Part shown: piece after piece, positions 54,601 to 63,745 of the stretch
Numbering within the stretch: position 1 is the first letter of the stretch
Layout of the letters: each line of letters starts with the position of its first letter
Source: an uncultured Bacteroidota bacterium
GTDB taxonomy: Bacteria > Bacteroidota > Bacteroidia > Chitinophagales > LD1
NCBI GenBank assembly: GCA_903919075.1
Contig: CAIXGR010000097.1
Span: 107,782 to 171,781, forward strand
Length of the DNA: 64,000 bases
Direction: 5' to 3'
The notes under the pieces: model-generated
The model's input: the letters and a program-made list of their open reading frames with translations, nothing else
Databases searched by the model: none
What the model was told of the DNA's origin: nothing
Made by a program: the position numbers and the translations under genes

Positions 54601-55002
54601 ATGCAGGCGCAAATTCGCAAGCAGCTCGAAAAAATTAACCGCGAAGAAAATAAAGATGGAAAAGGCGCGCTCGGCGACCTTGGAAAGACTGCTAAACAAA
54701 TGGAAGAGAACGAAAAAAGTTTGGTAAACAAACAGCTAAGCGCCGAAATGCTGGCCCGCCAACAAGAAATAATGAACCGCTTGCTTGAAGCCGAAAATGC
54801 AGAACGTGAACGCGACCAAAAACCCGACCGTGAGTCGAGTCCCGGCAAAGAAACAGATAGAAAAATTCCGCCTTCTATCGAGGCTTATTTAAAAGCAAAA
54901 CAAAGTGAGATTGATTTATATAAAACTGTGCCGCCAAGCTTAAAGCCCTATTACAAGGCACTTACCGAAAAATATTTTCGCAATCTTACAATACAGCAAT
55001 AA
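51616..55002 (+). CDS. DUF4175-like membrane protein with long coiled coil
   Basis: 1128 aa. Two adjacent transmembrane helices near residues 26-75 and one near 158-178, a beta-rich domain (about 190-480), then a very long Lys/Glu/Gln/Met-rich coiled coil (about 500-850) and a second helical region. A CxxC pair (C942/C945, MCSKCKKPGDG) breaks the coil. The architecture matches Bacteroidota DUF4175 proteins; function unknown. The DNA of the coil is locally A-rich with many AAR codons, which makes spurious minus-strand frames. Confidence 0.8.
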   Translation: MTSQYDILIDKLDKFIRKYYTNLLIRGGILSAVYVLGFFLAINLIEYYFYLSSPLRKVLFFGFLLSSVVFTARFFLLPLLNYYRLGKIISYEQAAQIIGTHFTEVKDKLLNILQLHHAAPAGSAMPGTSLLFAAIDQKAFELKPVDFSFAIDLSKNRKYIKYLAPPVLLFLFIVIAAPNIIKDGTKRLYHSSTYYEKQAPFQFVIQNKQLKALQFDNYTLEVKIEGAVLPDEVSLESDKNIFRLRKKSKNTFTYEFSNLQKAVDFQLAANGFHSKEYTLQVLAKPLVAGFDVFCEYPAYTGKKNETIKNMGDLSVPAGTRLTWKFNTQNVEGVNFVLGDSVYPVKRTGDAEYTFTKTFLQSAPYVLKVSNNNVTDADSVSYSLNVIPDLYPVIAVAEQRDSALQKYFYYTGEVSDDYGLAKLTFNYQLARSDSGAVNVSKSLNVPIAGGLDSRFTFYWSLSDFSIKPGDKITYYFEVWDNDAIHGSKSTKSNTMVFDMPTMGQLNKEIAKDNNELKDEMKQSIDKAKALKDQLHDMQDKLHEKKNLDWADKKNLTENIDKQKDLQKQMEDIKNKMDKNFEKQNEFKDIDPQIAEKEKRLQDLFDKVMDKEMKGLYDKLQKMLEELQKKDALDQMQDMAANNEKIEKELDRMLALFKKLEFDQKLQESADKLDKLAQKQDELAKETEKNAASKDSKDVKDAKAQEDLKKQQEKLNEDLKEAKKDVEDLKKLNEETKSQQDFKDVQKNMESAQQETQEAGKDMAQNNNSKASKNQKSASSEMKKASQKLADMKQAMEKEEEAEDLQAIRQLLKNILQLSFDQEKLMTALKETNINNPKYVDLMHEEGRIRENSKMVEDSLYALAKRQDQVSSFITKQINDVNKYLAKGIADMEDRNVPRAASNEQFVMTGYNNLALMLSETMQKMQLQMSESQSQSTGQPMKMCSKCKKPGDGMPKLSKMQKQLSDKISQMGEMMKRQGQGQKPDPGMSKQFAEMAQMQAQIRKQLEKINREENKDGKGALGDLGKTAKQMEENEKSLVNKQLSAEMLARQQEIMNRLLEAENAERERDQKPDRESSPGKETDRKIPPSIEAYLKAKQSEIDLYKTVPPSLKPYYKALTEKYFRNLTIQQ

Positions 55003-55108
55003 CAATTTTTACGTTGTTATATTTGTAATGTAGTCTTTATTCTTTTTATTTGTCTGCAACCCGTTTTTAGTATTTAGTATTAGTATTGGATTCTATAAAT
55101 AGATAACT

Positions 55109-55116
55109 TATTTTCG
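55109..55116 (+). promoter_or_regulatory. Near-consensus -7 box (TATTTTCG)
   Basis: One mismatch to TAnnTTTG, 24 bases before the ATG at 55141. Confidence 0.3.
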
Positions 55117-55140
55117 CATAGTCCGTAAAAACTATGTATC

Positions 55141-55557
55141 ATGCAATTAAACACCGCCGTGAAAAGTATCAAATTTGCCTCTAAAGCCGAAAACATATCT
55201 ATCGTCGAAAAATTCATCGACGACCTTCGCGCCGAATTGAATATTGGCGATGATGTATATGGAAACATTCTTATTTCAATTACCGAAGCGGCCAACAACG
55301 CCATGCTACACGGTAACGATGCCGATGAAACTAAGCAGGTTGAAATGAGTTATGAATTAGATGACCGCGGCAAAAACCTTTCTTTCATTATAAAGGACCA
55401 AGGCCCCGGCTTCGATTATACAAAACTGCCAGACCCTACTGCTCCCGAGAATCTCGAAAAAACCAGCGGCCGCGGTGTATTTCTAATGATGCAATTAGCT
55501 GATATGGTAGTGTTCTCCGATAAAGGCGCTACTGTTGAAATGCAGTTTAAGGTATAG
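55141..55557 (+). CDS. RsbW/SpoIIAB-like anti-sigma or regulatory histidine-kinase-type ATPase
   Basis: 138 aa GHKL ATPase domain alone: N-box ITEAANNAMLHGN, G1 box IKDQGPGFDYTKLPDP, G2 box SGRGVFLMMQLAD. Such single-domain proteins bind and phosphorylate STAS anti-anti-sigma partners or act in partner switching. No STAS or PP2C partner gene is adjacent, so the partner is unknown. Confidence 0.85.
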   Translation: MQLNTAVKSIKFASKAENISIVEKFIDDLRAELNIGDDVYGNILISITEAANNAMLHGNDADETKQVEMSYELDDRGKNLSFIIKDQGPGFDYTKLPDPTAPENLEKTSGRGVFLMMQLADMVVFSDKGATVEMQFKV

Positions 55558-55601
55558 TCTTAAAAAAAGAAGCCAATATCTCTTGTCCGGCTTTGCTTTT
55601 T

Positions 55602-55970
55602 ATGAAACAAAATAAAGGGGATGCCTCTCATCAATTTTTCTTGGTTTTATTCCTTTTCATATCAGTATTTACTGTTGCCCATCACATAAAATATTTAAAA
55701 TTATTAAAGTCATATAAGGGAATATCTACTGGCCATGTTATTGATATGTGGGAAAGGAGCCCTAATTTATGTATTGAAACTTTTGGCAAGTATCAATATA
55801 CGGTAAATGATACAAATTATGAAAGAGACGAAATGCTGGGCGTAGACTTAAATTACAGGCCACTACTTAAAGTCGGGGATAGTTTAATAATACATTATAA
55901 TATAGCAAACCCTAAAGAGGCCACCGCAATTCAAAACGAAGATTTTATACCCACGTATTTAATAGAATGA
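55602..55970 (+). CDS. Small membrane-anchored protein, DUF3592-like
   Basis: 122 aa from ATG 55602; a TTG at 55593 is an alternative start. One transmembrane helix (FFLVLFLFISVFTVAHHI), then a small beta domain: GHVIDMWERS ... YQYTVNDTNYERDE ... LLKVGDSLIIHYNIANPKEATA. The ending GD-x-IxxxYNxxNPxEA resembles DUF3592 proteins. Function unknown. Confidence 0.55.
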   Translation: MKQNKGDASHQFFLVLFLFISVFTVAHHIKYLKLLKSYKGISTGHVIDMWERSPNLCIETFGKYQYTVNDTNYERDEMLGVDLNYRPLLKVGDSLIIHYNIANPKEATAIQNEDFIPTYLIE

Positions 55971-56027
55971 AGTATCATTATATTATGCCTATATGTGTTT
56001 TTTAAGGAAAGACTAAAGCGGTAATTA

Positions 56028-59000
56028 TTAATTCAACTCCACCTTCACCTTCAATATTTCCTCATTCAATTCCACCTCATCAAAGTCATTAAGGTTTTCT
56101 ACCAGTAATATTTCTTTGGCTAAAATTTCATTGCTGATATAGTCTTTAAACTGCGCCAGAGCCAATTCAAAAGTTTTGTTTTTTACTACTGAAACTTTGA
56201 TTCTATCTAACACCTGAAAATCTTTATCCTTACGCAGATTCTGTACTTTGTTTACAAACTCGCGGGCGGTGCCTTCATTACGTAGTTCATCGGTAAGGGT
56301 AACATCTAATGCCACAGTAACCGCGCCTTCGCTGGCTACAAGCCACCCCGGAATATCTTCATTCAATATTTCTACATCACTTAATTCAAGATTGAATGCG
56401 GTTCCTTCAAGGTCCAGAACGTAAACTTTTTCGCGCTCTATTTTTTGCAGGTCTTCCTGTGTAAATGCAGCAATCGCAGTTTGCAACGCTTTCATTTTCG
56501 AACCGGCCTTTTTGCCCAACTCTCTAAAGTTGGGTTTAATTTTTTTCTTCACAATTCCACCGGCATCAGTTATATATTCAACTGCTTTAACATTTACTTC
56601 GCTCAATATATAACTCTCTACCTTCATAAACTGCGCCTTCATGGCATCATTCAGCACCGGTATCATAATTTTCTGCAACGGCTGGCGCACTTTTATCTTT
56701 TCCTTTTTACGAAGAGATAATACTAACGAACACGCCAATTGCGCCAACTCCATCCGCTCCTCCAAGTCTTTATCTATTCTGGCTTCTTCTGCTTTTGTAA
56801 GCTGAGTAAGGTGAACCGATTCCCAACGCAGAGGCGTGTTATTTTTAATTGCAGCCTCTCTAATATTATTAGTCAAATTGCCATACATCCACTCGCTGAA
56901 GAACGGAGCAATCGGGCTCATTAACTGAATTACAACATTCAAACACTCGTACAAAGTTTCATAAGCCACATTTTTATCGGCACTCATTTCACCTTTCCAG
57001 AAAATTCTGCGCGATAACCGCACATACCAGTTTGAAAGATGCTCATCCACAAACCGCTCAATAGCTCGCGCTGCTCGTGTTGGTTCGTAATCTTCATAAT
57101 GCCCGGTTACTTCTTTTACCAGCGATTGAAGTTTCGAAATAATCCACCGGTCCAACTCCGGCTTTTCAGCGTGTGCAGTATTTTTTGTTTCATCAATTTT
57201 CCAGCCATCAATGTTAGCATATAGCGCAAAGAAGGCGTAAGTATTATACAGCGTTCCAAAATGCGAGCGGGTTATTTCCTGCAGGCCTGCTATATCAAAT
57301 TTCATATTCTCCCACGGATCGCTGTTGCGCATCATATACCACCGGGTAGCATCGGCTGAATATTTTTCAAGCGTTTCAAAAGGGTCAATAACATTACCCA
57401 AGCGCTTGCTCATTTTATTTCCACTCTTATCCAGCAATAATCCGTTCGATACAACATTTTTATAAGCCACCGAATCAAATAATGCCACTGCCAAAACATG
57501 CAGTGTAAAAAACCATCCGCGCGTTTGGTCAACACCTTCGGCTATAAAATCTGCCGGGAAAACTCCTTTCAATCCCCTGCTTTTCGGGTCGAACGGCCAG
57601 TGCCATTGAGCATAAGGCATAGCGCCGCTATCAAACCACACATCAATTAAATCAGCAACCCGTTTCATCGGCTTACCGGTGGCAGAAACTAAAATAATAT
57701 CATCAACATATGGCTTATGCAATTCTATTTCCCCCTTTTCATTCTTGTAAGCAGCGTTTTCGTTCATCACGCCCGCTTTTACTGACTTATCAATTTCCGT
57801 CTCAAGTTCTGCAACAGAACCTATACATTTCTCTTCTGTTCCATCTTCGGTTAACCAAATAGGCAACGGCGTACCCCAATACCGGCTACGCGATAAATTC
57901 CAGTCCACTAAATTCTCTAACCATTGCCCAAAGCGGCCCTCACCGGTGCTCTTCGGTTTCCAGTTAATGGTTTTGTTTAATGCAATTAATCTATCCTTAA
58001 CAGCAGTGGTGCGTATAAACCAGCTATCCAGCGGATAATAAATTACCGGTTTATCAGTCCGCCAGCAGTGCGGGTAATTGTGTTCGTACTTTTCTGTTTT
58101 AAAAAGCTTGTTTTCTAATTTCAGCTTCAGCACTATCAACTCATCCACGCTCATGTAAACCTTCAAATCGGGGATGATATTATTTACTCTCAAAATTTCC
58201 TTTTGCAAATGAAAATCCTGTTCCTTTTCTTCGTCAGTATAGTACGCTTCTTTCACATAGCGCCTATCTAAAGGAAACATCGGGTCATTCACCTCATCAG
58301 TAAACTTGCCTTGCTTATCAACTAAAGTAAGCGAGCCAATACCATTTTGTTTAGCCACTTTAAAGTCATCGCTACCAAATGATGGAGCGATATGTACTAT
58401 ACCAGTGCCGTCAGATGTAGTTACAAAATCTCCGGTAACAACCCTGAAAGCATCGCCATCAGTAGGTTGTGCATAGGGCAATAATTGCTCGTAACGTATA
58501 CCGGCAAGCATTTTGCCTAAACCTAAATCGTGCGTGTGTTTTAGTTCCAGCTTATTCCACTCAAAAGTTTTTTCAAGCAGGTCGGCTGCAAGTATTACGC
58601 TTACTTCTTTTTTGCTGTAAAAATTAACCGTCTTCGCCTTCACATAACGAACACCAGGGCCAACAGCCAACGCGGTATTAGATGGCAATGTCCACGGCGT
58701 TGTAGTCCATGCTAAAAATCTTACATCTTCATCATCACTATCAAAAAGCGCTTTACTCTTTTCGTCTTTTATTACCTTAAACATGGCCACCGCACTTACA
58801 TCTCTCACATTGCGGTAGCAGCCTGGTTGGTTCAACTCATGCGAGCTTAAGCCGGTACCTGCCGCTGGCGAGTACGGTTGAATAGTGTAGCCTTCGTACA
58901 ACAATCCTTTTTCGTAAAGCATTTTTAGTAATGCCCACAAACTTTCAATGTAGTTATTCTCGTAAGTAATATACGGATGGTCTAAATCAACCCAGTAGCC

Positions 59001-59438
59001 CATTTTGGTAGTCAGGTCACTCCACTCATCGGTGTATTTCAACACATCTTCGCGGCAAAGCTTATTGTATTCGGCCACCGAAATTTTTGTGCCTATGTCT
59101 GCCTTGGTAATATTCAGTTGTTTTTCAACACTCAACTCTACCGGTAGGCCGTGGGTATCCCAACCGGCTTTGCGTTCAACGCGGTAGCCTTGCAAAGTTT
59201 TAAAGCGGCAGAACAAATCTTTAATGGTGCGGCCCATTACGTGGTGTATGCCTGGCTTGCCGTTAGCCGATGGTGGGCCTTCGTAAAATACAAAGCGCTT
59301 ATCATCAGGGCGCGATGAAATGCTCTGGTCAAAAATTTTCTTCTCCTGCCAAAACTTTAATATCTCTTTTTCTATAGCGGGAAGATTCAATTGGCTGAAT
59401 TCGGGATAGCCTTTTGTACCCTGATTTTTCTGCTGCAT
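56028..59438 (-). CDS. ileS: Isoleucyl-tRNA synthetase
   Basis: About 1136 aa from ATG 59438 (MQQKNQGTKGYPEFSQLNLP); an upstream start at 59504 adds 22 residues of no family likeness. Class I motifs: the HIGH-equivalent GKPGIHHVMGR and KMSKS in GNKMSKRLGN; also AGWDTHGLPVE, LAWTTTPWTLPSNTALAVGP (editing domain CP1), RSRYWGTPLPIW, and the C-terminal anticodon-binding domain. Its length, and a C-terminal extension without the zinc-finger Cys set of bacterial type 1, point to the eukaryote-like (ileS2) class common in Bacteroidota. Confidence 0.95.
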   Translation of the reverse strand: MQQKNQGTKGYPEFSQLNLPAIEKEILKFWQEKKIFDQSISSRPDDKRFVFYEGPPSANGKPGIHHVMGRTIKDLFCRFKTLQGYRVERKAGWDTHGLPVELSVEKQLNITKADIGTKISVAEYNKLCREDVLKYTDEWSDLTTKMGYWVDLDHPYITYENNYIESLWALLKMLYEKGLLYEGYTIQPYSPAAGTGLSSHELNQPGCYRNVRDVSAVAMFKVIKDEKSKALFDSDDEDVRFLAWTTTPWTLPSNTALAVGPGVRYVKAKTVNFYSKKEVSVILAADLLEKTFEWNKLELKHTHDLGLGKMLAGIRYEQLLPYAQPTDGDAFRVVTGDFVTTSDGTGIVHIAPSFGSDDFKVAKQNGIGSLTLVDKQGKFTDEVNDPMFPLDRRYVKEAYYTDEEKEQDFHLQKEILRVNNIIPDLKVYMSVDELIVLKLKLENKLFKTEKYEHNYPHCWRTDKPVIYYPLDSWFIRTTAVKDRLIALNKTINWKPKSTGEGRFGQWLENLVDWNLSRSRYWGTPLPIWLTEDGTEEKCIGSVAELETEIDKSVKAGVMNENAAYKNEKGEIELHKPYVDDIILVSATGKPMKRVADLIDVWFDSGAMPYAQWHWPFDPKSRGLKGVFPADFIAEGVDQTRGWFFTLHVLAVALFDSVAYKNVVSNGLLLDKSGNKMSKRLGNVIDPFETLEKYSADATRWYMMRNSDPWENMKFDIAGLQEITRSHFGTLYNTYAFFALYANIDGWKIDETKNTAHAEKPELDRWIISKLQSLVKEVTGHYEDYEPTRAARAIERFVDEHLSNWYVRLSRRIFWKGEMSADKNVAYETLYECLNVVIQLMSPIAPFFSEWMYGNLTNNIREAAIKNNTPLRWESVHLTQLTKAEEARIDKDLEERMELAQLACSLVLSLRKKEKIKVRQPLQKIMIPVLNDAMKAQFMKVESYILSEVNVKAVEYITDAGGIVKKKIKPNFRELGKKAGSKMKALQTAIAAFTQEDLQKIEREKVYVLDLEGTAFNLELSDVEILNEDIPGWLVASEGAVTVALDVTLTDELRNEGTAREFVNKVQNLRKDKDFQVLDRIKVSVVKNKTFELALAQFKDYISNEILAKEILLVENLNDFDEVELNEEILKVKVELN

Positions 59439-59648
59439 AAGGTGGGCGAAGATATTATTTAGCCGCGATACTTTGGTAATGCGTTTTGAGTGGCACCACG
59501 GCAATTTGCCCTATTAATTACAGGCATGCCGTTTTTTGCTAAACCATTGCTTTCTAACATATTAATAATCAATGTTCTGCCTACAATAAATATACCAAGG
59601 GCAAAACCACAATACAACATACATCATGCCGTTTAATTCAGGTTTTAA

Positions 59649-59656
59649 TACTTTCG
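59649..59656 (+). promoter_or_regulatory. Near-consensus -7 box (TACTTTCG), almost leaderless
   Basis: One mismatch to TAnnTTTG; it ends only four bases before the ATG at 59661, so the transcript would start at or within a few bases of the start codon. Confidence 0.3.
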
Positions 59657-59660
59657 CAGC

Positions 59661-62030
59661 ATGAGATTACTGGTAACTAAATTATTTTACGTCTTCGCCT
59701 TTGCGCTAACTGCTCAGTCTTCCTTTTCGCAGGAGCGTCAATTGGGCACCTGGAAAGTTTTTATGCCCTACAATGTTTCTGTAGGAATATGCGATGCCGG
59801 CGATAAGGTATACAGTGCCGCACATTATACCGTTTTTTCACACGATAAAAGCACCGGTGTTTTACAAACTTACGACAAAGCAAGCGGGCTGAGCGATGTG
59901 GGCATACAAACCATAAATTACGATCCGGCGAGTAAATATCTTGCCATTGCTTATATCAACAACAACCTTGATTTTATTTATAATGGTACGGATGTTTATA
60001 ACATATCCGACATGAAAAATGCTTCTTCCAGCGGCTCCATTTCAATTTATAGTATCTCATTTTATCAGGGCAACGCATATGTCTCATCCGACCTCGGAAT
60101 TTCGGTAATCAACCTAACTAAAAAAGAAATTGACGACACCTATAAAATAGGCTTTAACGGCGCACCACAAAAAGTTTACGCCAGCTGTATCGACGGAACA
60201 AATATTTATGCTGCAACTGATAATGGCATTAAATATGCCTCGTTAACATCTACAAACCTTGAAGATTTCAACGCATGGCATTTATTTAATGAAGGGCAAA
60301 ACATTCCTTCCATAAAAGCATCTAACCTCGCTGTTTTTAATGGAAACGCCTATGCAGTTATTGCCGGACCGGGCAATGCTTCCGACACACTTTTTAAGTT
60401 TGATACCGGTTCTAACATGTGGCAAAAAATATATTTTAGTGCTGATAATAACGATAGTATAGTTACCCTTTCTGCAAACCCAAACGGCAACCTGTACTTT
60501 TCCGTTTGGGACCAATCCGCCGAATCGGGTGGCAAAAACATAAAGTACAGTACCGCAAATGTATTAACCGTATACTCTCCGGTAGGCCACCAACGCCCTT
60601 TAGGTTGGTTTGAAAGCGGCGACACCTCGTGGGAAGCTGATTATTATAATGGCTTATTTAAAAATAATTCACCCGGCAACCCCAATGCTTTGCAAGGCGG
60701 CCTTGGCCCCGATGGGCCATTTTCTGCAAATACCTTTGCGCTTGAAGCAAAAAACAATGTGCTAACAGTTGCCGGCGGCGGCGTAGATGATTCGTGGTAT
60801 TATAGTTTTAATAATTCTGGTTTTTACATTTATAAAAATGATTCGTGGATAAACGAAAATCAATATTCAGCCCCGGCCATTGCCAATTGTTTAGATGAAA
60901 TTGCTGTCGCCACCGTAGAGTCAACCAATAAAACATATGTAGGTTCTTTTTTTGCCGGGCTTATTGAGCGCAATAACAATAATGGTAATATTACTGTTTA
61001 TGATAAAGATAATACCTCAGGCTGGCTTGAAGGGGATATGGGCGATTCGCCACGCACAAAAATAAGTTGCTTTGCAATTGACCAAAACGATAATTTATGG
61101 ATGGGCGATTGTGGCGCCACCAAACCCATAAAAATGCTGGCACCCGACGGCACCCGGAAAGCCTTTCAGGTACCTTATTCCATATCGGTACCCAAAAAAA
61201 TGGTTATTGATGATTATGGCCAGTTCTGGATTCCCATTCGTTCGCAAACCGATGGCATTTTGGTTTGGAGCTATAATGGAACGTTAGATGATTTAACCGA
61301 CGACCATTCGAAATTGCTGTTAAGCGGCACCGGGCATGGCGGGCTACCCGCAGTTAACGTTAACTGCGTGGCCAAAGATAAAGACGGAAATATTTGGGCC
61401 GGAACCGACCAGGGCATTGGCGTTTTTTATTGCCCCGGCAGTGTTCTTTCTTCATACGGTTGCGATGCCGAACAAATAAAAGTAACGCGCAATGGTTATG
61501 TAGGCTACCTGTTTGGCATGCAAAGCGTGCGCTCAATTGCCGTTGATGCAGCTAATCGTAAATGGGTAGGCACTACCCAGGGCCTCTGGCTTATTTCCGC
61601 CGATGGCCAAACAGAATTGCATAGCTTTACGGTTGATAATAGCCCGCTTCCATCAAACATTATTACTGATATTGCCATTGATAATACCACCGGCGAGGTT
61701 TTTGTTGGCACCACCGGTGGCCTGGTTAGCTACCAGGGCGATGCTATTGATACCTGCATAGGATGCACAGAAGCATTAGTATACCCCAACCCCGTTAAGC
61801 CCGATTACACCGGCCCCATTGCTATAAAAGGCTTGGTTAATAATGCCTATGTAAAAATTACCGACGTAAGCGGAGCACTTGTATACCAGGGCCGGGCCAA
61901 TGGCACGCAAATGATTTGGAATGGAATGGGATACACCGGTGAAAGAGTAAAAAGCGGTGTTTATCTCGTCTTCAGTTCTGATGACACCGGCAAACAAAGG
62001 CGGGTTGCAAAAATTTTGGTTATGAATTAA
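59661..62030 (+). CDS. porZ: PorZ-like T9SS component (two-component-regulator-type propeller plus CTD)
   Basis: 789 aa. Signal peptide, then propeller repeats (WKVFMPYN...KVYSAAHYTVFSHDKSTG, ASGLSDVGIQTINYDPASKYLAIAY, NIWAGTDQGIGVFY, RKWVGTTQGLWLIS, GEVFVGTTGGLVSY), then a C-terminal domain with YPNPVKPDYTGPIAIKGLV. This matches PorZ, which forms part of the T9SS attachment complex at the outer surface. Fits the many T9SS cargo proteins in the window. Other T9SS machinery genes are not here. Confidence 0.75.
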   Translation: MRLLVTKLFYVFAFALTAQSSFSQERQLGTWKVFMPYNVSVGICDAGDKVYSAAHYTVFSHDKSTGVLQTYDKASGLSDVGIQTINYDPASKYLAIAYINNNLDFIYNGTDVYNISDMKNASSSGSISIYSISFYQGNAYVSSDLGISVINLTKKEIDDTYKIGFNGAPQKVYASCIDGTNIYAATDNGIKYASLTSTNLEDFNAWHLFNEGQNIPSIKASNLAVFNGNAYAVIAGPGNASDTLFKFDTGSNMWQKIYFSADNNDSIVTLSANPNGNLYFSVWDQSAESGGKNIKYSTANVLTVYSPVGHQRPLGWFESGDTSWEADYYNGLFKNNSPGNPNALQGGLGPDGPFSANTFALEAKNNVLTVAGGGVDDSWYYSFNNSGFYIYKNDSWINENQYSAPAIANCLDEIAVATVESTNKTYVGSFFAGLIERNNNNGNITVYDKDNTSGWLEGDMGDSPRTKISCFAIDQNDNLWMGDCGATKPIKMLAPDGTRKAFQVPYSISVPKKMVIDDYGQFWIPIRSQTDGILVWSYNGTLDDLTDDHSKLLLSGTGHGGLPAVNVNCVAKDKDGNIWAGTDQGIGVFYCPGSVLSSYGCDAEQIKVTRNGYVGYLFGMQSVRSIAVDAANRKWVGTTQGLWLISADGQTELHSFTVDNSPLPSNIITDIAIDNTTGEVFVGTTGGLVSYQGDAIDTCIGCTEALVYPNPVKPDYTGPIAIKGLVNNAYVKITDVSGALVYQGRANGTQMIWNGMGYTGERVKSGVYLVFSSDDTGKQRRVAKILVMN

Positions 62031-62050
62031 AAAAATGGTGCACCATTTTT
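62031..62050. terminator. Short bidirectional terminator palindrome
   Basis: AAAAATGGTGCACCATTTTT, a perfect 20-base palindrome immediately after the porZ stop and 19 bases before the end of the convergent membrane-protein gene. Confidence 0.7.
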
Positions 62051-62069
62051 GCTGTATACCAATACCGTT

Positions 62070-63674
62070 TTAAAAATTATCAACCTGTCTCCAATTATCA
62101 CCACATTGGTATAAATAAACCGTACCGGGAATTTTCTTTTTAAAATCAATCACATAAGAAAAATTCCACTCGTCAATATTAATGGCGTATTCATCATTCT
62201 TATAATTAGCAGCCCCTATCCCATCTCGCCACCACCAGTTACCCTCCTGTGCAAAAGTTATCTTCAATTCATGATCCGAAAGCCTTTGCACTTTCACTGA
62301 ATCACCTATTGTTCTCATATTATATTTTAGTGTTTCAACAACCCGGTTTGTATACATGCCACGAACCTGCAAAGCATCCTTCATTTCACTTGCTCCGTCA
62401 AAACTTCTGAACATATACGCTCCACTATAATTGTCGGGAAGGTTAAGTATAAAAACACACGGCGCGTTTTGAAACGTAAATGTTTTTAGTAAATGTTCTT
62501 CTACTTGTCCGGCATTTTTCCAGGCGGTTACATTTTTTTGCAGAAAGTTAAAGTTTAAACCAAAGTAGATAGCCAATAAAAAAGCTCCATATGGCAAAAT
62601 TGAAAAAACAAGCAGCGATAATGAATGGCTAAAAAACATAGCAAACAAATACCCTAACCGGTCGCCTTCATTTCTAACAATGTAAGTAAAAAACAAATTA
62701 ATTACAGGCGCCAGGCACATTACCGAACATACGCCCATTAAAAAAATGGTTTGCACGCGGTTTGAGAGATGCCTTTTAAAAAACACAAATAACAATAATA
62801 TGGCAGCGTAAAAAACAACCGCACCGTAAGCAAAACCCGGTGTCTCAAAAATATGATAAAGCTTACTTACATATTTGTAATCCCAAAACTGGCTGAACAG
62901 AAAATATTTCGCAAAATATTTATTCAAGTTCGATGAAAGCAGAACAACATCTGTATTTAAATGAACCGATGAGCCGTAGTGCCCCACTACACTGCCAAAC
63001 TTAAGCTTGTTAAGCAACAGGTATATAAGAATAATAAAAACAGAGGCCCCCTCAAGCAAAAGAAATTTTTGTCTTGAAAAATTTTCTTTCTTAAAAACAA
63101 AAAACAAAGGAATACAAATTAATGGCAGCGCTAACGACAGTTCAAGCAGAAAAAGTGCCGATATAAAGCAGATAATAAACAAAAAGGCTTCACGTCGTTT
63201 GCCGGACATGGCATATTCAATCATGCATATTAATGCGGCCATAATAAAGATAACGCATAGCGGGTAGTGTATGCAGGCGGCCCAAAGCACCGGTTCTGCA
63301 TTATAGGCGTTTACAACAAACAGCAGGCCCCCGATAAAAGCGGTTATACTGGCGTGCTCAAATTGCTGCGCGGTATAAGTTTTTCTGAATAAAATAAATC
63401 CTGCTGCCGCTGCCATGGCGTGTAAGGCACAATAAAAAACACTCCAATATGCAGTATGAAATCCAAAACATTTATAACACAGAAAAAAAAATAAATGGTA
63501 AAAATAATGAAGGCTTCTATCGTTAAACGAATAAAGCAGGCCATGCCATCCCATTTGCTCATAAGTATGAAACCAGCCGTTAGCATCACTTACTATCATT
63601 CCCTGATGTCCCTTAAAAAAGGATATCAGAGCCAACAGAAAATAAATAAATAAAACAATCAGGAAGTTCCGCAT
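62070..63674 (-). CDS. Polytopic membrane protein, glycosyltransferase-like, unknown function
   Basis: 534 aa with about ten transmembrane helices over residues 1-370 and a soluble C-terminal domain (about 390-534, FTFQNAPCVFILNLPDNYSGAYMF). The first periplasmic loop holds several acidic and aromatic residues (VSDANGWFHTYEQMGWHGLLYSF), reminiscent of GT-C type glycosyltransferases or O-antigen-type enzymes, but I see no certain motif. Confidence 0.65.
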   Translation of the reverse strand: MRNFLIVLFIYFLLALISFFKGHQGMIVSDANGWFHTYEQMGWHGLLYSFNDRSLHYFYHLFFFLCYKCFGFHTAYWSVFYCALHAMAAAAGFILFRKTYTAQQFEHASITAFIGGLLFVVNAYNAEPVLWAACIHYPLCVIFIMAALICMIEYAMSGKRREAFLFIICFISALFLLELSLALPLICIPLFFVFKKENFSRQKFLLLEGASVFIILIYLLLNKLKFGSVVGHYGSSVHLNTDVVLLSSNLNKYFAKYFLFSQFWDYKYVSKLYHIFETPGFAYGAVVFYAAILLLFVFFKRHLSNRVQTIFLMGVCSVMCLAPVINLFFTYIVRNEGDRLGYLFAMFFSHSLSLLVFSILPYGAFLLAIYFGLNFNFLQKNVTAWKNAGQVEEHLLKTFTFQNAPCVFILNLPDNYSGAYMFRSFDGASEMKDALQVRGMYTNRVVETLKYNMRTIGDSVKVQRLSDHELKITFAQEGNWWWRDGIGAANYKNDEYAINIDEWNFSYVIDFKKKIPGTVYLYQCGDNWRQVDNF

Positions 63675-63745
63675 ATTATTCTGTCATTTCAAAGCTAAGG
63701 CATTTGCTGTTTATGTAACTGTTTGTTTATTGTTTATGTTTGTTT

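Noticed and set aside
53034..54848. Long minus-strand frames in the DUF4175-like coiled-coil region
   Set aside because: Lysine/glutamate-rich codons read in reverse give Phe/Ser/Leu-rich open frames by composition; no start signals or domains.
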